From: Streptomyces atratus
Lineage (GTDB): Bacteria; Actinomycetota; Actinomycetes; Streptomycetales; Streptomycetaceae
Direction of reading: 5' to 3'
Assembly (NCBI RefSeq): GCF_900119365.1
Contig: NZ_FPJO01000015.1
Coordinates: forward strand, 44,404-108,403
Length of the DNA stretch: 64,000 nt
In this document: positions 32,989 to 41,325 of the stretch, piece by piece
Layout of the letters: every line of letters begins with the position of its first letter
How positions within the stretch are numbered: the first letter of the stretch is position 1
Position numbers and translations under genes: made by a program
Notes under the pieces: generated by a model
What the model was told of the DNA's origin: nothing
Seen by the model: only the letters and a program-made list of their open reading frames with translations
Database searches by the model: none

Positions 32989-34403
32989 CCCATCTCCTCC
33001 AGCGCCTTGCCCTTGGTCTCCTTCACGAACTTGAGCACGAAGGGGATCGAGAGCGTGGCGAAGCACGCGTAGATGATGTACGTGCCCGACAGGTTCCAGT
33101 CGGACAGGCTCGGGAAGCTCGCGGTGATCGCCCAGTTGGCGATCCACTGCGCGGACGCGGCGACGCCGAGCGCGGCGGCACGGATCTTGTTGGGAAACAT
33201 CTCGCCGAGGAAGACCCAGACGACGACACCCCACGACAGCGCGAAGAAAAGCACGAACACATGGGCCGCGACGAGCGCCACGGCGCCCTGGGTGCTGGGC
33301 AGTTTGCCGTCGACCAGGTCGGCGGAGAAGGCCCAGGCCTCGAAGGAGAGGGCGATGGCCATGCCGGTGGAGCCCACCAGGGCGAGCGGCTTGCGGCCCA
33401 CCCGGTCCACCAGGACCATCGCGATGACAGTGCCGATGATGTTGATGATGGACGTGGTGAACGACCAGAAGAACGAGGCGGTCGGGTCGATGCCGACGGA
33501 CTGCCAGAGCGTCGCCGAGTAGTAGAACGCCACGTTGATGCCGACGAGTTGCTGGAAGACCGAGAGCCCGATACCGACCCAGACGATCGGCAGGAAGCCG
33601 AAGCGGCCGCCGAGCAGGTCCGTGAACTTGGACTTGTGCTCGCGGTGCATCGCGGTCTCGATCTCGGTCACCCGGGCATCGAGGTCGACGCTCCTGCCCT
33701 CGACCTCCTCCAGGATCTTCCGCGCCCGGTCCTTCTTGCCGACCGAGATCAGGAACCGCGGCGACTCGGGGATCGCGAAGGACAGGAGCCCGTACAGGAC
33801 GGCCGGGACGACCATCACGCCGAGCATCCACTGCCAGGCTTCGAGGCCGCCGATCTTTCCGCGCTGGTCGCCGTCGGCGAGCTGCAGGATGCCGTAGTTG
33901 ACCAGCTGGGAGATGGCGATGCCGACGACGATCGCCGCCTGCTGGAAGGAGCCGAGCCGGCCGCGGTAGGCGGGCGGCGAGACCTCCGCGATGTACGCGG
34001 GGCCGATCACGGAGGCCATGCCGATGGCGAAGCCGCCGATGACGCGCCACATCGCCAGGTCCCAGAGCGCGAACGGGAGCGCGGAACCGACGGCGCTGAT
34101 GGTGAAGAGCACGGAGGCGATCTGCATGCAGCGGATACGGCCGATGCGGTCGGCGATGCGCCCCGCGGTGGCCGCGCCGATCGCACAGCCGATCAGGGCG
34201 ATGGCGATCACCTGGGCGAGCGTTCCCGAGCCGATGTCGTAGCGACTGCGGATCGCCTCGACGGCGCCGTTGATGACGGAGCTGTCGTAGCCGAACAGGA
34301 ATCCGCCCATGGCGGCGGCCGCGGTGATGAAGATGACATGGCCGAGGTGGTCCGGGTGGGCCGCTCGGGCTCCGGACGCCGGTCCCTGCGATGTGTCGGT
34401 CAC
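32985..34403 (-). CDS. glcP: Glucose permease GlcP (MFS sugar porter)
   Basis: A 472-residue major facilitator of the sugar porter family, twelve membrane segments. Signatures: FGYDSSVINGAVEAI, GRIADRIGRI between helices 2 and 3, PESPRFLI after helix 6, FQQLVGINVAFYYSATLW in helix 7, and DRVGRKPLAL. It matches S. coelicolor GlcP, the main glucose uptake system, and lies beside smc as there. An 8-7-8 palindrome (34524-34546) about 120 bases upstream is a candidate operator. Confidence 0.93.
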   Translation of the reverse strand: MTDTSQGPASGARAAHPDHLGHVIFITAAAAMGGFLFGYDSSVINGAVEAIRSRYDIGSGTLAQVIAIALIGCAIGAATAGRIADRIGRIRCMQIASVLFTISAVGSALPFALWDLAMWRVIGGFAIGMASVIGPAYIAEVSPPAYRGRLGSFQQAAIVVGIAISQLVNYGILQLADGDQRGKIGGLEAWQWMLGVMVVPAVLYGLLSFAIPESPRFLISVGKKDRARKILEEVEGRSVDLDARVTEIETAMHREHKSKFTDLLGGRFGFLPIVWVGIGLSVFQQLVGINVAFYYSATLWQSVGIDPTASFFWSFTTSIINIIGTVIAMVLVDRVGRKPLALVGSTGMAIALSFEAWAFSADLVDGKLPSTQGAVALVAAHVFVLFFALSWGVVVWVFLGEMFPNKIRAAALGVAASAQWIANWAITASFPSLSDWNLSGTYIIYACFATLSIPFVLKFVKETKGKALEEMG

Positions 34404-34523
34404 ATGAGCTCCTGATGCCTGGCCGCTTCGTCAGGTGTGGGGGCGAACTCTTCCAAGTGGCGCATACCTTCCCCACTGCCACCACTTGAAGGTAAAACCG
34501 ACGCCGCAGAGATCATTCACCCT

Positions 34524-34546
34524 GTTTCGAAGCAAATATTCGAAAC
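34524..34546. promoter_or_regulatory. Palindromic candidate operator upstream of glcP
   Basis: GTTTCGAA (34524-34531) and TTCGAAAC (34539-34546) are perfect inverted repeats separated by seven bases in an AT-richer patch, 121 bases before the glcP start. Glucose-permease expression in Streptomyces is induced by glucose; this could be the regulator's site (inference). Confidence 0.45.
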
Positions 34547-34583
34547 CGTGTGCAGATCTGCCGAGGAATATCCGGAGAGCGCA

Positions 34584-34629
34584 TTGAAGCCTTGAAGATT
34601 GAAGCCTTGGGGGTGGAGCAAAGGCTTCA
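34584..34629 (-). terminator. Hairpin and direct repeat at the smc stop codon
   Basis: TGAAGCCTT (34600-34608) pairs with AAGGCTTCA (34621-34629), a 9-bp stem that overlaps the smc stop codon (TGA at 34629-34627 on the minus strand). TTGAAGCCTTG also occurs 15 bases further at 34584-34594, so two alternative stems can form. Confidence 0.5.
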
Positions 34630-37600
34630 GCGCAGGCGCTGGCTGATGACCTTCGAGACTCCGTCGCCCTGCATCGATACGCCGTACAGGGCGTCGGCGA
34701 CCTCCATCGTCCGCTTCTGATGTGTGATCACGATGAGCTGCGAGCTCTCCTGGAGCTCCTCCATGATCCGGATCAGCCGCTGCAGATTGGTGTCGTCGAG
34801 CGCCGCCTCGACCTCGTCCATCACATAGAACGGGCTCGGCCGGGCCTTGAAGATGGAGACCAGCAACGCCACCGCCGTGAGCGAGCGTTCGCCGCCGGAC
34901 AGCAGCGAGAGCCGCTTGACCTTCTTGCCGGGCGGCCTCGCCTCCACGTCCACACCGGTCGCGAGCATGTTGTCCGGGTCGGTCAGGACGAGCCGGCCCT
35001 CGCCGCCCGGGAAGAGCCGCGAGAAGACGCCCTCGAACTCACGGGCCGTGTCCCGGTACGCCTCCGTGAACACCTGCTCGACCCGCTCGTCGACCTCCTT
35101 GATGACCTGTATCAGGTGGGCCCGGGTCTTCTTCAGGTCCTCGAGCTGCTCGGAGAGGAACTTGTGCCGCTCTTCCAGCGCCGAGAACTCCTCCAGGGCG
35201 AGCGGATTCACCTTCCCGAGTTGCTGATACGCCCGTTCGGCCGACTTCAGCCGCTTCTCCTGCTCGGCCCTGACGAACGGCTTCGGCCGGTTGCGCGGAT
35301 GCTCCGGGTCCTGCGGCAGCTCCTCGCCCTCCGCGGCCGGCGACGGCGGTACGAGCTGGTCGGGGCCGTACTCGGCGGCCAGCCCGGCCGGCTCGACGCC
35401 CAGTTCCTCCAGCGCCTTCGCCTCCAGCTGCTCTATCCGCAGCCGCTTCTCGGCACCGAGCACCTCGCCGCGGTGGACGGAGTCGGTGAGCTTGTCCAGC
35501 TCGCCCTTGAGCTCGCGGCCCCGGCCGCGCTCGGCCGCCAGCTCCCGCTCCCGCTCCGCCTTCGCCGCCTCGGCCACCACCCGCTCCCGCTCGGCGCGTA
35601 CGACGGACACCTCGACGTGCGCGAGCAGCTGACGGGCCCCGGACGCGACGGCGGAGGCCACCGCCGCCTCGTGGCGCAGCCTGGCCCGGCGCTGCTCGGC
35701 GCGGGTGCGGGCCTCCCGTTCGGCGCGGGCGCCCCGGTCGAGGGAGTCGGCCCGGCCCGCCAGCGCCTTGACCCGCTCCTCGTGGGTACGCACCTGGAGC
35801 CGGGCCTCCATCTCGGTCTGGCGGGCGTTGGCACCGTCGGCGGCGAGCCGGTCGCGCACGGAGGTGTCCGGCTCCTCCTCGACCGGCGTCTCCTCGGCGA
35901 CCAGCAGCCGCTCGGCCAGCTCCTCGGCCTCCTCGGTCGCCCGTTCGAGGGCCTCCTGGGCGCGGGCGGCCGACGCGGTCATCCGCTCGGCCTCACCGGC
36001 CGCGCCACGGGCCTGCCCGGCCAGCCGCCCCAGTTGCTGGGACACCCCGGACTTCTCCCGCTCGGCCGCCCGGCGCCGCTCCCCCAGCTCCTCGACCAGC
36101 CCGGCGGCGGCCCGGCGCCGCTCCCCCGCGAGCCGCTGCTCCTCGGTCAACCCGGCGCACCGCACCGCCAGTTCCTCCAGCTGGGCGGCGGCCTCGTCGA
36201 CCGAGGCCTGCACTTCGAGGAGGCTCGGCGCCCCGGCGGAACCGCCGTGCGCGAAGTGGGCCGAGAGGATGTCCCCCTCGGCGGTCACGGCCGTCAGCTC
36301 CGGGTGTACGGCGACGAGGTCCTCGGCGTCCTCCAGCGTGCCGACGACCACCATGTCCCGCACCAGCCTGCGTACGGCGTCCATCAGTTCGACGGGCCCG
36401 CGGACGAGATCGGCCACGGCGCGCGGCCCTCCGGCACCGGCACCACCACCGGCATCATCGGCACCCCCCTGCCCGGGGTCCTCGGCGCGCCGCACCGCAC
36501 CCAGCAGCAGCGCCGCCCGCCCCGCGTCCTGCTTGCGCAGCAGCCGGATCGCCTCCGCCGCCGTGGCCGGGTCCGTCACCGCGACCGCGTCCGCCGCCGC
36601 GCCCAGCGCCGCCGCCACCGCCACCTCGTGCCCCGGCGCCACCGTCAGGAGTTCCGCGGCCGGACCGACCAGGCCGGACAGCCGGTCCCGCGCGCCCAGC
36701 AGCGCGCCCGTGCCGTCCTTGCGGCGCAGACCGAGGGCCAGCGCCTCGTGGCGGGCCGCGACCGCCGCCCGCTTCCGCTCCGCGGCGGTGGCCGCCTCCC
36801 GGGCCGCGGAGAGCGCCGCCTCCGCCTCCGCCAGCTCCGCCTTGGCGGCATCGTGCCGCTCGCCGAGCTCCTGGTCCCCGGCGTCCAGGCCCTCGACCTC
36901 GGCCTTGAGCTGTTCGTACTCCTCCTGGGCGGCGACCGCCCGCTCCCGCGCCTCGTCCCGTGAGGCGGCCAGCCGGTCGATCTCGGCCTGCGCCGAACCG
37001 GCCCGGCTGCGGGCCGCGTTGACCTGCCCGCTGAGCCGGGCGAGCCCTTCGCGGCGGTCCGCGATGGCGCGGGCGGCGTCCTTGAGCCTGCGTTCCTCGG
37101 CCGCCAACTCCCGTTCCAGGTCGGCACGGTGGGCGGCGGTGTCCTCCAGCGCGTGCTCCGCGGCCGTCAGCGCGGCGGCCAGCTCCGCCTCCTGCTCACG
37201 GATCCGGGCCGCCTCCCGCTCCATGTCCTCGGGGTCGCGGCCGCGCCGCTCCTCCTCCGGAACGGCGGAGGCGCTCTTCACCCGGGCGTCGGCCAGCGAG
37301 ATCGTGCCGCGCACCCGTTCGGCCAGCTGGGACAGCTCGTACCAGGTCTGCTGGGCGCGCTGGAGCCGCGGCGCCAGCCGCCGCACCTCGTCCTCCAGCT
37401 CCGCCTCGCGGGCCAGGGCCGTCTTGAGTTCCGCCTCCGCGGCCTCCCGGCGCTGCTTGAGCGCCGCCTCGTCGGCGATCTCGCTGCGCAGCGCCGTGCG
37501 CAGCCGCACCAGGTCGTCGGCGAGCAGCCGCAGCCTGGCGTCGCGCAGATCGGCCTGGATGACGGCGGCCCGGCGCGCCACGGCCGCCTGCCGGCCGAGC

Positions 37601-38211
37601 GGTTTCAGCTGCCGGCGCAGTTCGTCGGTGAGGTCCTGGACGCGCGCGAGGTTGGCCCCCATCGCGTCCAGTTTCCGCAGCGCCTTCTCCTTCCGCTTGC
37701 GGTGCTTGAGCACACCCGCGGCTTCCTCGATGAACGCGCGACGGCCCGTCGGATCGGCGTGGAGCACGGAGTCCAGCTGGCCCTGACCGACGATGACATG
37801 CATCTCGCGGCCGATGCCGGAGTCCGAGAGGAGTTCCTGGATGTCCAGGAGCCGACAGGTGTCGCCATTGATCTGGTACTCGCTGCCGCCATTGCGGAAC
37901 ATGATCCGAGTGATCGTCACTTCGGCGTACTCGATGGGCAGTGCGCCGTCGGAATTGTCGATGGTCAGCGATACTTCGGCCCGTCCGAGCGGCGGCCGGC
38001 CGGTGGTGCCGGCGAAGATAACGTCTTCCATCTTGCCGCCGCGCAGGGATTTGGCGCCCTGTTCCCCCATGACCCAGGAGAGCGCGTCCACCACATTGGA
38101 CTTGCCGGACCCATTGGGGCCGACGACGCAGGTGATGCCGGGTTCGAACCGCAGCGTCGTGGCGGAGGCGAACGATTTGAAACCACGCAGGGTCAGGGCC
38201 TTGAGGTGCAC
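34627..38211 (-). CDS. smc: Chromosome segregation ATPase SMC
   Basis: A 1194-residue SMC protein. The N-terminal head has Walker A GPNGSGKSNVVDALSWVMGE; long coiled coils (Ala/Glu/Arg-rich) flank a hinge around residues 500-660; the C-terminal head has the ABC signature LLSGGERSLTAVALL and Walker B FYVMDEVEAALDD. SMC with ScpA/ScpB compacts and aligns chromosomes, which matters for the many nucleoids partitioned during sporulation. Start GTG 38211 (HLKALTLRGFKSFA) gives the canonical N-terminus. Confidence 0.97.
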   Translation of the reverse strand: MHLKALTLRGFKSFASATTLRFEPGITCVVGPNGSGKSNVVDALSWVMGEQGAKSLRGGKMEDVIFAGTTGRPPLGRAEVSLTIDNSDGALPIEYAEVTITRIMFRNGGSEYQINGDTCRLLDIQELLSDSGIGREMHVIVGQGQLDSVLHADPTGRRAFIEEAAGVLKHRKRKEKALRKLDAMGANLARVQDLTDELRRQLKPLGRQAAVARRAAVIQADLRDARLRLLADDLVRLRTALRSEIADEAALKQRREAAEAELKTALAREAELEDEVRRLAPRLQRAQQTWYELSQLAERVRGTISLADARVKSASAVPEEERRGRDPEDMEREAARIREQEAELAAALTAAEHALEDTAAHRADLERELAAEERRLKDAARAIADRREGLARLSGQVNAARSRAGSAQAEIDRLAASRDEARERAVAAQEEYEQLKAEVEGLDAGDQELGERHDAAKAELAEAEAALSAAREAATAAERKRAAVAARHEALALGLRRKDGTGALLGARDRLSGLVGPAAELLTVAPGHEVAVAAALGAAADAVAVTDPATAAEAIRLLRKQDAGRAALLLGAVRRAEDPGQGGADDAGGGAGAGGPRAVADLVRGPVELMDAVRRLVRDMVVVGTLEDAEDLVAVHPELTAVTAEGDILSAHFAHGGSAGAPSLLEVQASVDEAAAQLEELAVRCAGLTEEQRLAGERRRAAAGLVEELGERRRAAEREKSGVSQQLGRLAGQARGAAGEAERMTASAARAQEALERATEEAEELAERLLVAEETPVEEEPDTSVRDRLAADGANARQTEMEARLQVRTHEERVKALAGRADSLDRGARAEREARTRAEQRRARLRHEAAVASAVASGARQLLAHVEVSVVRAERERVVAEAAKAERERELAAERGRGRELKGELDKLTDSVHRGEVLGAEKRLRIEQLEAKALEELGVEPAGLAAEYGPDQLVPPSPAAEGEELPQDPEHPRNRPKPFVRAEQEKRLKSAERAYQQLGKVNPLALEEFSALEERHKFLSEQLEDLKKTRAHLIQVIKEVDERVEQVFTEAYRDTAREFEGVFSRLFPGGEGRLVLTDPDNMLATGVDVEARPPGKKVKRLSLLSGGERSLTAVALLVSIFKARPSPFYVMDEVEAALDDTNLQRLIRIMEELQESSQLIVITHQKRTMEVADALYGVSMQGDGVSKVISQRLR

Positions 38212-38335
38212 GCCGCCGGACTCTACCTTTCGCTCTCGGTTTCACTGATGAAGGTGCAGGGCACATCAGACGTTAAGGGAAGGGGTGCAACGCCGGGGGC
38301 GGGTCCCGCACAGGTCCGGGCGGAAAAGGACCGGA

Positions 38336-38370
38336 CGGAAAAAGAAAGAAGGGACGCCGAAGCGCCCCTT
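38336..38370 (-). terminator. TTCG-loop terminator downstream of the 70-residue gene
   Basis: On the minus strand AAGGGGCGC-TTCG-GCGTCCCTT (38370-38349, one A/C mismatch) is followed by CTTTCTTTTT, an unusually good U-tract for this GC-rich genome. It should end transcripts from the gene at 38551-38763. The rest of 38212-38550 has no recognisable gene and contains the smc promoter region. Confidence 0.75.
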
Positions 38371-38550
38371 GTAAATCTTGTGCGGTGTTACGTGCGGTGT
38401 TGCTGGTGCAGCGGCGCATGACGGATCAATGACATGTCACAAGGGTGACAGATCAAGAGCAGTGATCTTCAATGATCCGGCGACGATCCGGGTGATGATC
38501 TCGGACGGCTGACGCGTACGGCAGCCCGACCGGCCCCTGGGGGCCATCGG

Positions 38551-38763
38551 TCAGGTCAGCGCCGGCTCCGCCTGAGGTACGTCGATGTCGATGCTGTCGA
38601 GCAGCGACTCTTGGTGCTGGGCGGCGGCATTCAGCGCGTCGTTCTCGTCCTGAATCCGTACGAGCTCGGATTCGAGATCCTGGACGCGCTGCTGGAGCCG
38701 TCGCATCTCGGCGAGGAGTCGCGGGTCGGAACCGCCGACGTAACCGAGAAGCGCCTTTGCCAT
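38551..38763 (-). CDS. Small coiled-coil protein, conserved in Streptomyces
   Basis: A 70-residue protein, MAKALLGYVGGSDPRLLAEM at the N-terminus, followed by a heptad-rich coiled coil (RRLQQRVQDLESELVRIQDE) and an acidic end. No function is known to me. ATG 38763 has GGAGG eight bases upstream, and a terminator follows at 38336-38370, so it is a genuine single-gene unit. Position near smc is conserved in my recollection of related genomes, not proof of shared function. Confidence 0.85.
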   Translation of the reverse strand: MAKALLGYVGGSDPRLLAEMRRLQQRVQDLESELVRIQDENDALNAAAQHQESLLDSIDIDVPQAEPALT

Positions 38764-39203
38764 GATGGATGGTCCTCCACACTGAGTGACCGACCGATGC
38801 GGTGTGGGTCGTGAGGGATTCGCACCCGCGGTGCTCGGCAGCGCTCTGTCGTCACTGCTGTTCTGCTGCCAAACAGCTCTGCCAAACAGCTAAGGTGCGC
38901 GGGGATTTCAGCGTCTCACCAAAAACTTTGACGGTCAACACGATCACGCCCTGTAGAGGCGGGCAGCCCGGGGGCGCGCGGCTCGGCGATCATGCGGCGC
39001 GACTCTCCTGCGGGGCCCTGCGGGGCGTGGAGATCATCCTTACTGCCGCAGCCTGGCACGCCAACCGAATCTTGGCAACCACCCGGTCATTCCGCAGGTC
39101 ATTTCATGTGTACGCAGACGAGCACCCCGCCCGACAACCCCCGGCAGCGCTTCGAACACGGCCCGAACACAGACCGCTCCGCACCCCCCGGACCGGACCC
39201 GGA
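38764..39203. other. Non-coding region between acyP and the 70-residue gene
   Basis: About 440 bases without a convincing gene on either strand. It contains a perfect 13-bp tandem repeat at 38866-38891 about 100 bases before the start of the 70-residue gene. No tRNA, riboswitch or mobile element was recognised. Confidence 0.6.
38866..38891. repeat. 13-bp tandem direct repeat, two perfect copies
   Basis: CTGCCAAACAGCT occurs at 38866-38878 and again immediately at 38879-38891. It lies ~100-130 bases before the start codon of the 70-residue gene on the minus strand, a position suitable for an activator or repressor site. Confidence 0.8.
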
Positions 39204-39485
39204 TCAGCGGATCGCGAAGCCCTCGTAACCGCCGCGCGGGGTGTCCCATATCTCAGTGACTCCGTCCACGCGTCCGGGTGTGTCGTCCGAGCGCAGCCAG
39301 TCCAGCAGGCGGTGGCAATTCTCACGTCGCCCCTCGGCGACGACCTGCACCCTGCCGTCGTCGAGGTTCAGGGCGAAACCGGTGAGACCACCGATCTCCA
39401 AGGCGTTTGCCCTGGTGAACCAGCGGAACCCCACTCGCTGCACTCGGCCGCGTACCCATGCGGTGAGTCGTACATCTTCGTTCAT
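39204..39485 (-). CDS. acyP: Acylphosphatase
   Basis: A 93-residue acylphosphatase. The phosphate-binding loop GRVQRVGFRWFT carries the catalytic arginine and the catalytic asparagine is in FALNLDDGRVQVVAEG. It hydrolyses carboxyl-phosphate bonds such as acetyl phosphate. ATG 39485. It ends downstream at 39204 with the 440-base spacer beyond; its start is 72 bases from the divergent CAP-domain remnant. Confidence 0.95.
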   Translation of the reverse strand: MNEDVRLTAWVRGRVQRVGFRWFTRANALEIGGLTGFALNLDDGRVQVVAEGRRENCHRLLDWLRSDDTPGRVDGVTEIWDTPRGGYEGFAIR

Positions 39486-39557
39486 GCCCGAACGCTAACC
39501 GGCCGATTGCTCTTGGAGCACGTCCTGCCTTGGGGCATGGCGTACAGTCCCGACGCA

Positions 39558-39911
39558 ATGACCTCACTCGAACCGGAGTGCGCCAAGGTCGGATGCAGCC
39601 CGCTGACCGCCAGTGCCTCGCTCGCTTCGCTCGCCCAGGACTTCAGCAAGGACATGGCAGCCCGCGGCTTCTTCGACCACACCGACCCCGACGGCCGGAC
39701 CCCCTGGGACCGCGCCTCGAAGGCCGGTGTGCGGGGCCTCGCCGCCGAGAACACAGCCCGCGGCCAGGCCGACGCGCAGGCCGTGATGGACTCCTGGATG
39801 AACAGCGACGGCCACCGGGCGAACATTCTCAACTGCGACTTCAAGACGCTCGGCGTCGGTGTCCACTACGGCTCCGGCGGCCCCTGGTGGACCCAGGACT
39901 TCGGCTTCTGA
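39558..39911 (+). CDS. CAP/SCP-domain protein, probably N-terminally truncated
   Basis: A 117-residue CAP (SCP/PR-1-like) domain: AKVGCSPLTASASLASLAQD, FSKDMAARGFFDHTDPDGRT, then AENTARGQ, VMDSWMNSDGHRANILNCDF and WWTQDFGF. The metal-site histidines and the ending are intact. Actinobacterial homologues are exported and begin with a signal peptide and a Pro/Ser-rich region; here nothing of that kind precedes the domain, since upstream DNA is antisense to acyP. I infer loss of the 5' end. ATG 39558 or ATG 39537 are possible starts; neither has a good ribosome site. Confidence 0.65.
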   Translation: MTSLEPECAKVGCSPLTASASLASLAQDFSKDMAARGFFDHTDPDGRTPWDRASKAGVRGLAAENTARGQADAQAVMDSWMNSDGHRANILNCDFKTLGVGVHYGSGGPWWTQDFGF

Positions 39912-39985
39912 CCCGCGCCCCACAGCGCTCCCCCGGAGAAAGCGCGCTCCAGCGGTGAGCGCTGTGCGGGCGTACGCTGCTCGGC

Positions 39986-40417
39986 ATGGACGAGAACACC
40001 CGTCTGGACGAGCTCGCCTTCGATGTGTTCTCCAGACAGTGCCCCTCACGCGGCACGCTGGAGCATGTCACCGGGCGCTGGGGCAGCCTGACGCTGGGCG
40101 CGCTGTACGAAGGCGGTTTCCGCTTCAACGAGCTCCGTCGCCGGGTCGACGGGGTGAGCGAGAAGATGCTTTCCCAGACGCTCCACGCCCTGGAACGGGA
40201 CGGCCTGGTCCACCGCGAGGCCCAGCCGACCAATCCACCGCGCGTCGACTACGAGCTGACGCCCCTGGGCCGACAGGTGGCCGAGCGGCTGCTCGCGCTG
40301 ATCCAGCTCGTCGAGGGCCGGATGCCCGAGGTGCTCCGGGCCCGCGACCACTACGACGGGACGCACCCCGGCCGGGCGGTCGGGCGCGGTGGCCGCTGGC
40401 AGCGCGGGCAGAAGTAG
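39986..40417 (+). CDS. HxlR-family winged-helix transcriptional regulator
   Basis: A 143-residue protein of the HxlR family: TLEHVTGRWGSLTLGALYEG, FNELRRRVDGVSEKMLSQTL, HALERDGLVHREAQPTNPPR, VDYELTPLGRQV. The CPSRG cysteine near residue 19 is the position of the redox-sensing Cys in some HxlR proteins. The 3' end overlaps the convergent mutM by 67 bases. Targets unknown. Confidence 0.9.
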   Translation: MDENTRLDELAFDVFSRQCPSRGTLEHVTGRWGSLTLGALYEGGFRFNELRRRVDGVSEKMLSQTLHALERDGLVHREAQPTNPPRVDYELTPLGRQVAERLLALIQLVEGRMPEVLRARDHYDGTHPGRAVGRGGRWQRGQK

Positions 40418-41232
40418 CTGGAGCGGTTCATCCAGGGACGGCGGCGCATCTGCGTGCCGCAGCGGTGACAGGGCTCGTCCTCGCGTCCGTAGGCGTCGAG
40501 CGAGCGGTCGAAGTAGCCGGACTCGCCGTTCACATTGACGTAGAGGCTGTCGAAGCTGGTGCCGCCCTGGTCGAGCGCCTCGCTCATCACGTCGCGGACA
40601 TGGCCGAGCAGTTCGGCCGACTTGGGGCGGGTGAGGGTCGCGGTCGGCCGGTCGTAGTGCAGCCTGCTGCGCCAGAGCGCCTCGTCCGCGTAGATGTTGC
40701 CGACGCCGCTGATCAGCGACTGGTCGAGCAGGGCCCGCTTGACGGTCGTACGGCGCAGGCGCAGGGCCGCGTGGAAGGCGGCGTCGTCGAACGCCGGGTC
40801 CAGGGGGTCGCGGGCGATGTGCGCGATGGTGTCGGGCAGCCCGTCGGGGGTGTTCTCGTGGAGCGAGAGCCCGCCGAAGGTCCGCTGGTCGACGAAGCGG
40901 AGCTCGGTGCCCAGGAAGTCGTCGAAGCGGATCCGGATGCGCAGGTGCTTCTCGTCGGGTGCGTCCTGCGGCTGTACGAGCAGTTGGCCGCTCATGCCGA
41001 GATGGCCCAGGAGCGAGCTGGCCGCGTCGTCCAGCGGCACCCAGAGGTACTTGCCCCGGCGCATCGCCGTGCCGAAGCGGGCGCCGCCGAGCCGGGCCGC
41101 GAAGTCCACGCCACCGGCGAGATGGCGGCGGACGGCACGCGGGTGCAGCACCTCGACATCGCCGACCGTCCGGCCGGTGACCCAGCGTTCGAGACCACGT
41201 CGTACGACTTCGACCTCGGGCAGCTCGGGCAC
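40351..41232 (-). CDS. mutM: Formamidopyrimidine-DNA glycosylase (MutM/Fpg)
   Basis: A 293-residue glycosylase. PELPEVEVVRRGLERW supplies the catalytic Pro1-Glu2; helix-two-turn-helix residues appear around LLDQSLISGVGNIYADEALW; the C-terminal zinc finger is CHRCGTQMRR...FCPRCQ. It removes 8-oxoG and other oxidised purines and cuts the abasic site. The last ~20 residues (RPPRPTARPGCVPS) lie beyond the finger and overlap the HxlR gene. Confidence 0.96.
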   Translation of the reverse strand: MPELPEVEVVRRGLERWVTGRTVGDVEVLHPRAVRRHLAGGVDFAARLGGARFGTAMRRGKYLWVPLDDAASSLLGHLGMSGQLLVQPQDAPDEKHLRIRIRFDDFLGTELRFVDQRTFGGLSLHENTPDGLPDTIAHIARDPLDPAFDDAAFHAALRLRRTTVKRALLDQSLISGVGNIYADEALWRSRLHYDRPTATLTRPKSAELLGHVRDVMSEALDQGGTSFDSLYVNVNGESGYFDRSLDAYGREDEPCHRCGTQMRRRPWMNRSSYFCPRCQRPPRPTARPGCVPS

Positions 41233-41285
41233 GGTGTCGCTCCTGAAGGGATGATCTGAGAAAAGGGTACGTTTTCGGGCAGGAC

Positions 41286-41319
41286 GAACCCCCCGGCGCG
41301 CGGGGGCACCGGGGGGTTC
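41286..41319 (-). terminator. Terminator downstream of rnc
   Basis: GAACCCCCCGG (41286-41296) and CCGGGGGGTTC (41309-41319) form a perfect 11-bp stem. It is seven bases after the rnc stop and separates rnc from mutM. Confidence 0.8.
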
Positions 41320-41325
41320 TGGGGG

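Noticed and set aside
34720..36963. Long plus-strand open frame opposite smc
   Set aside because: Same reason: antisense shadow of a clear SMC coding region.
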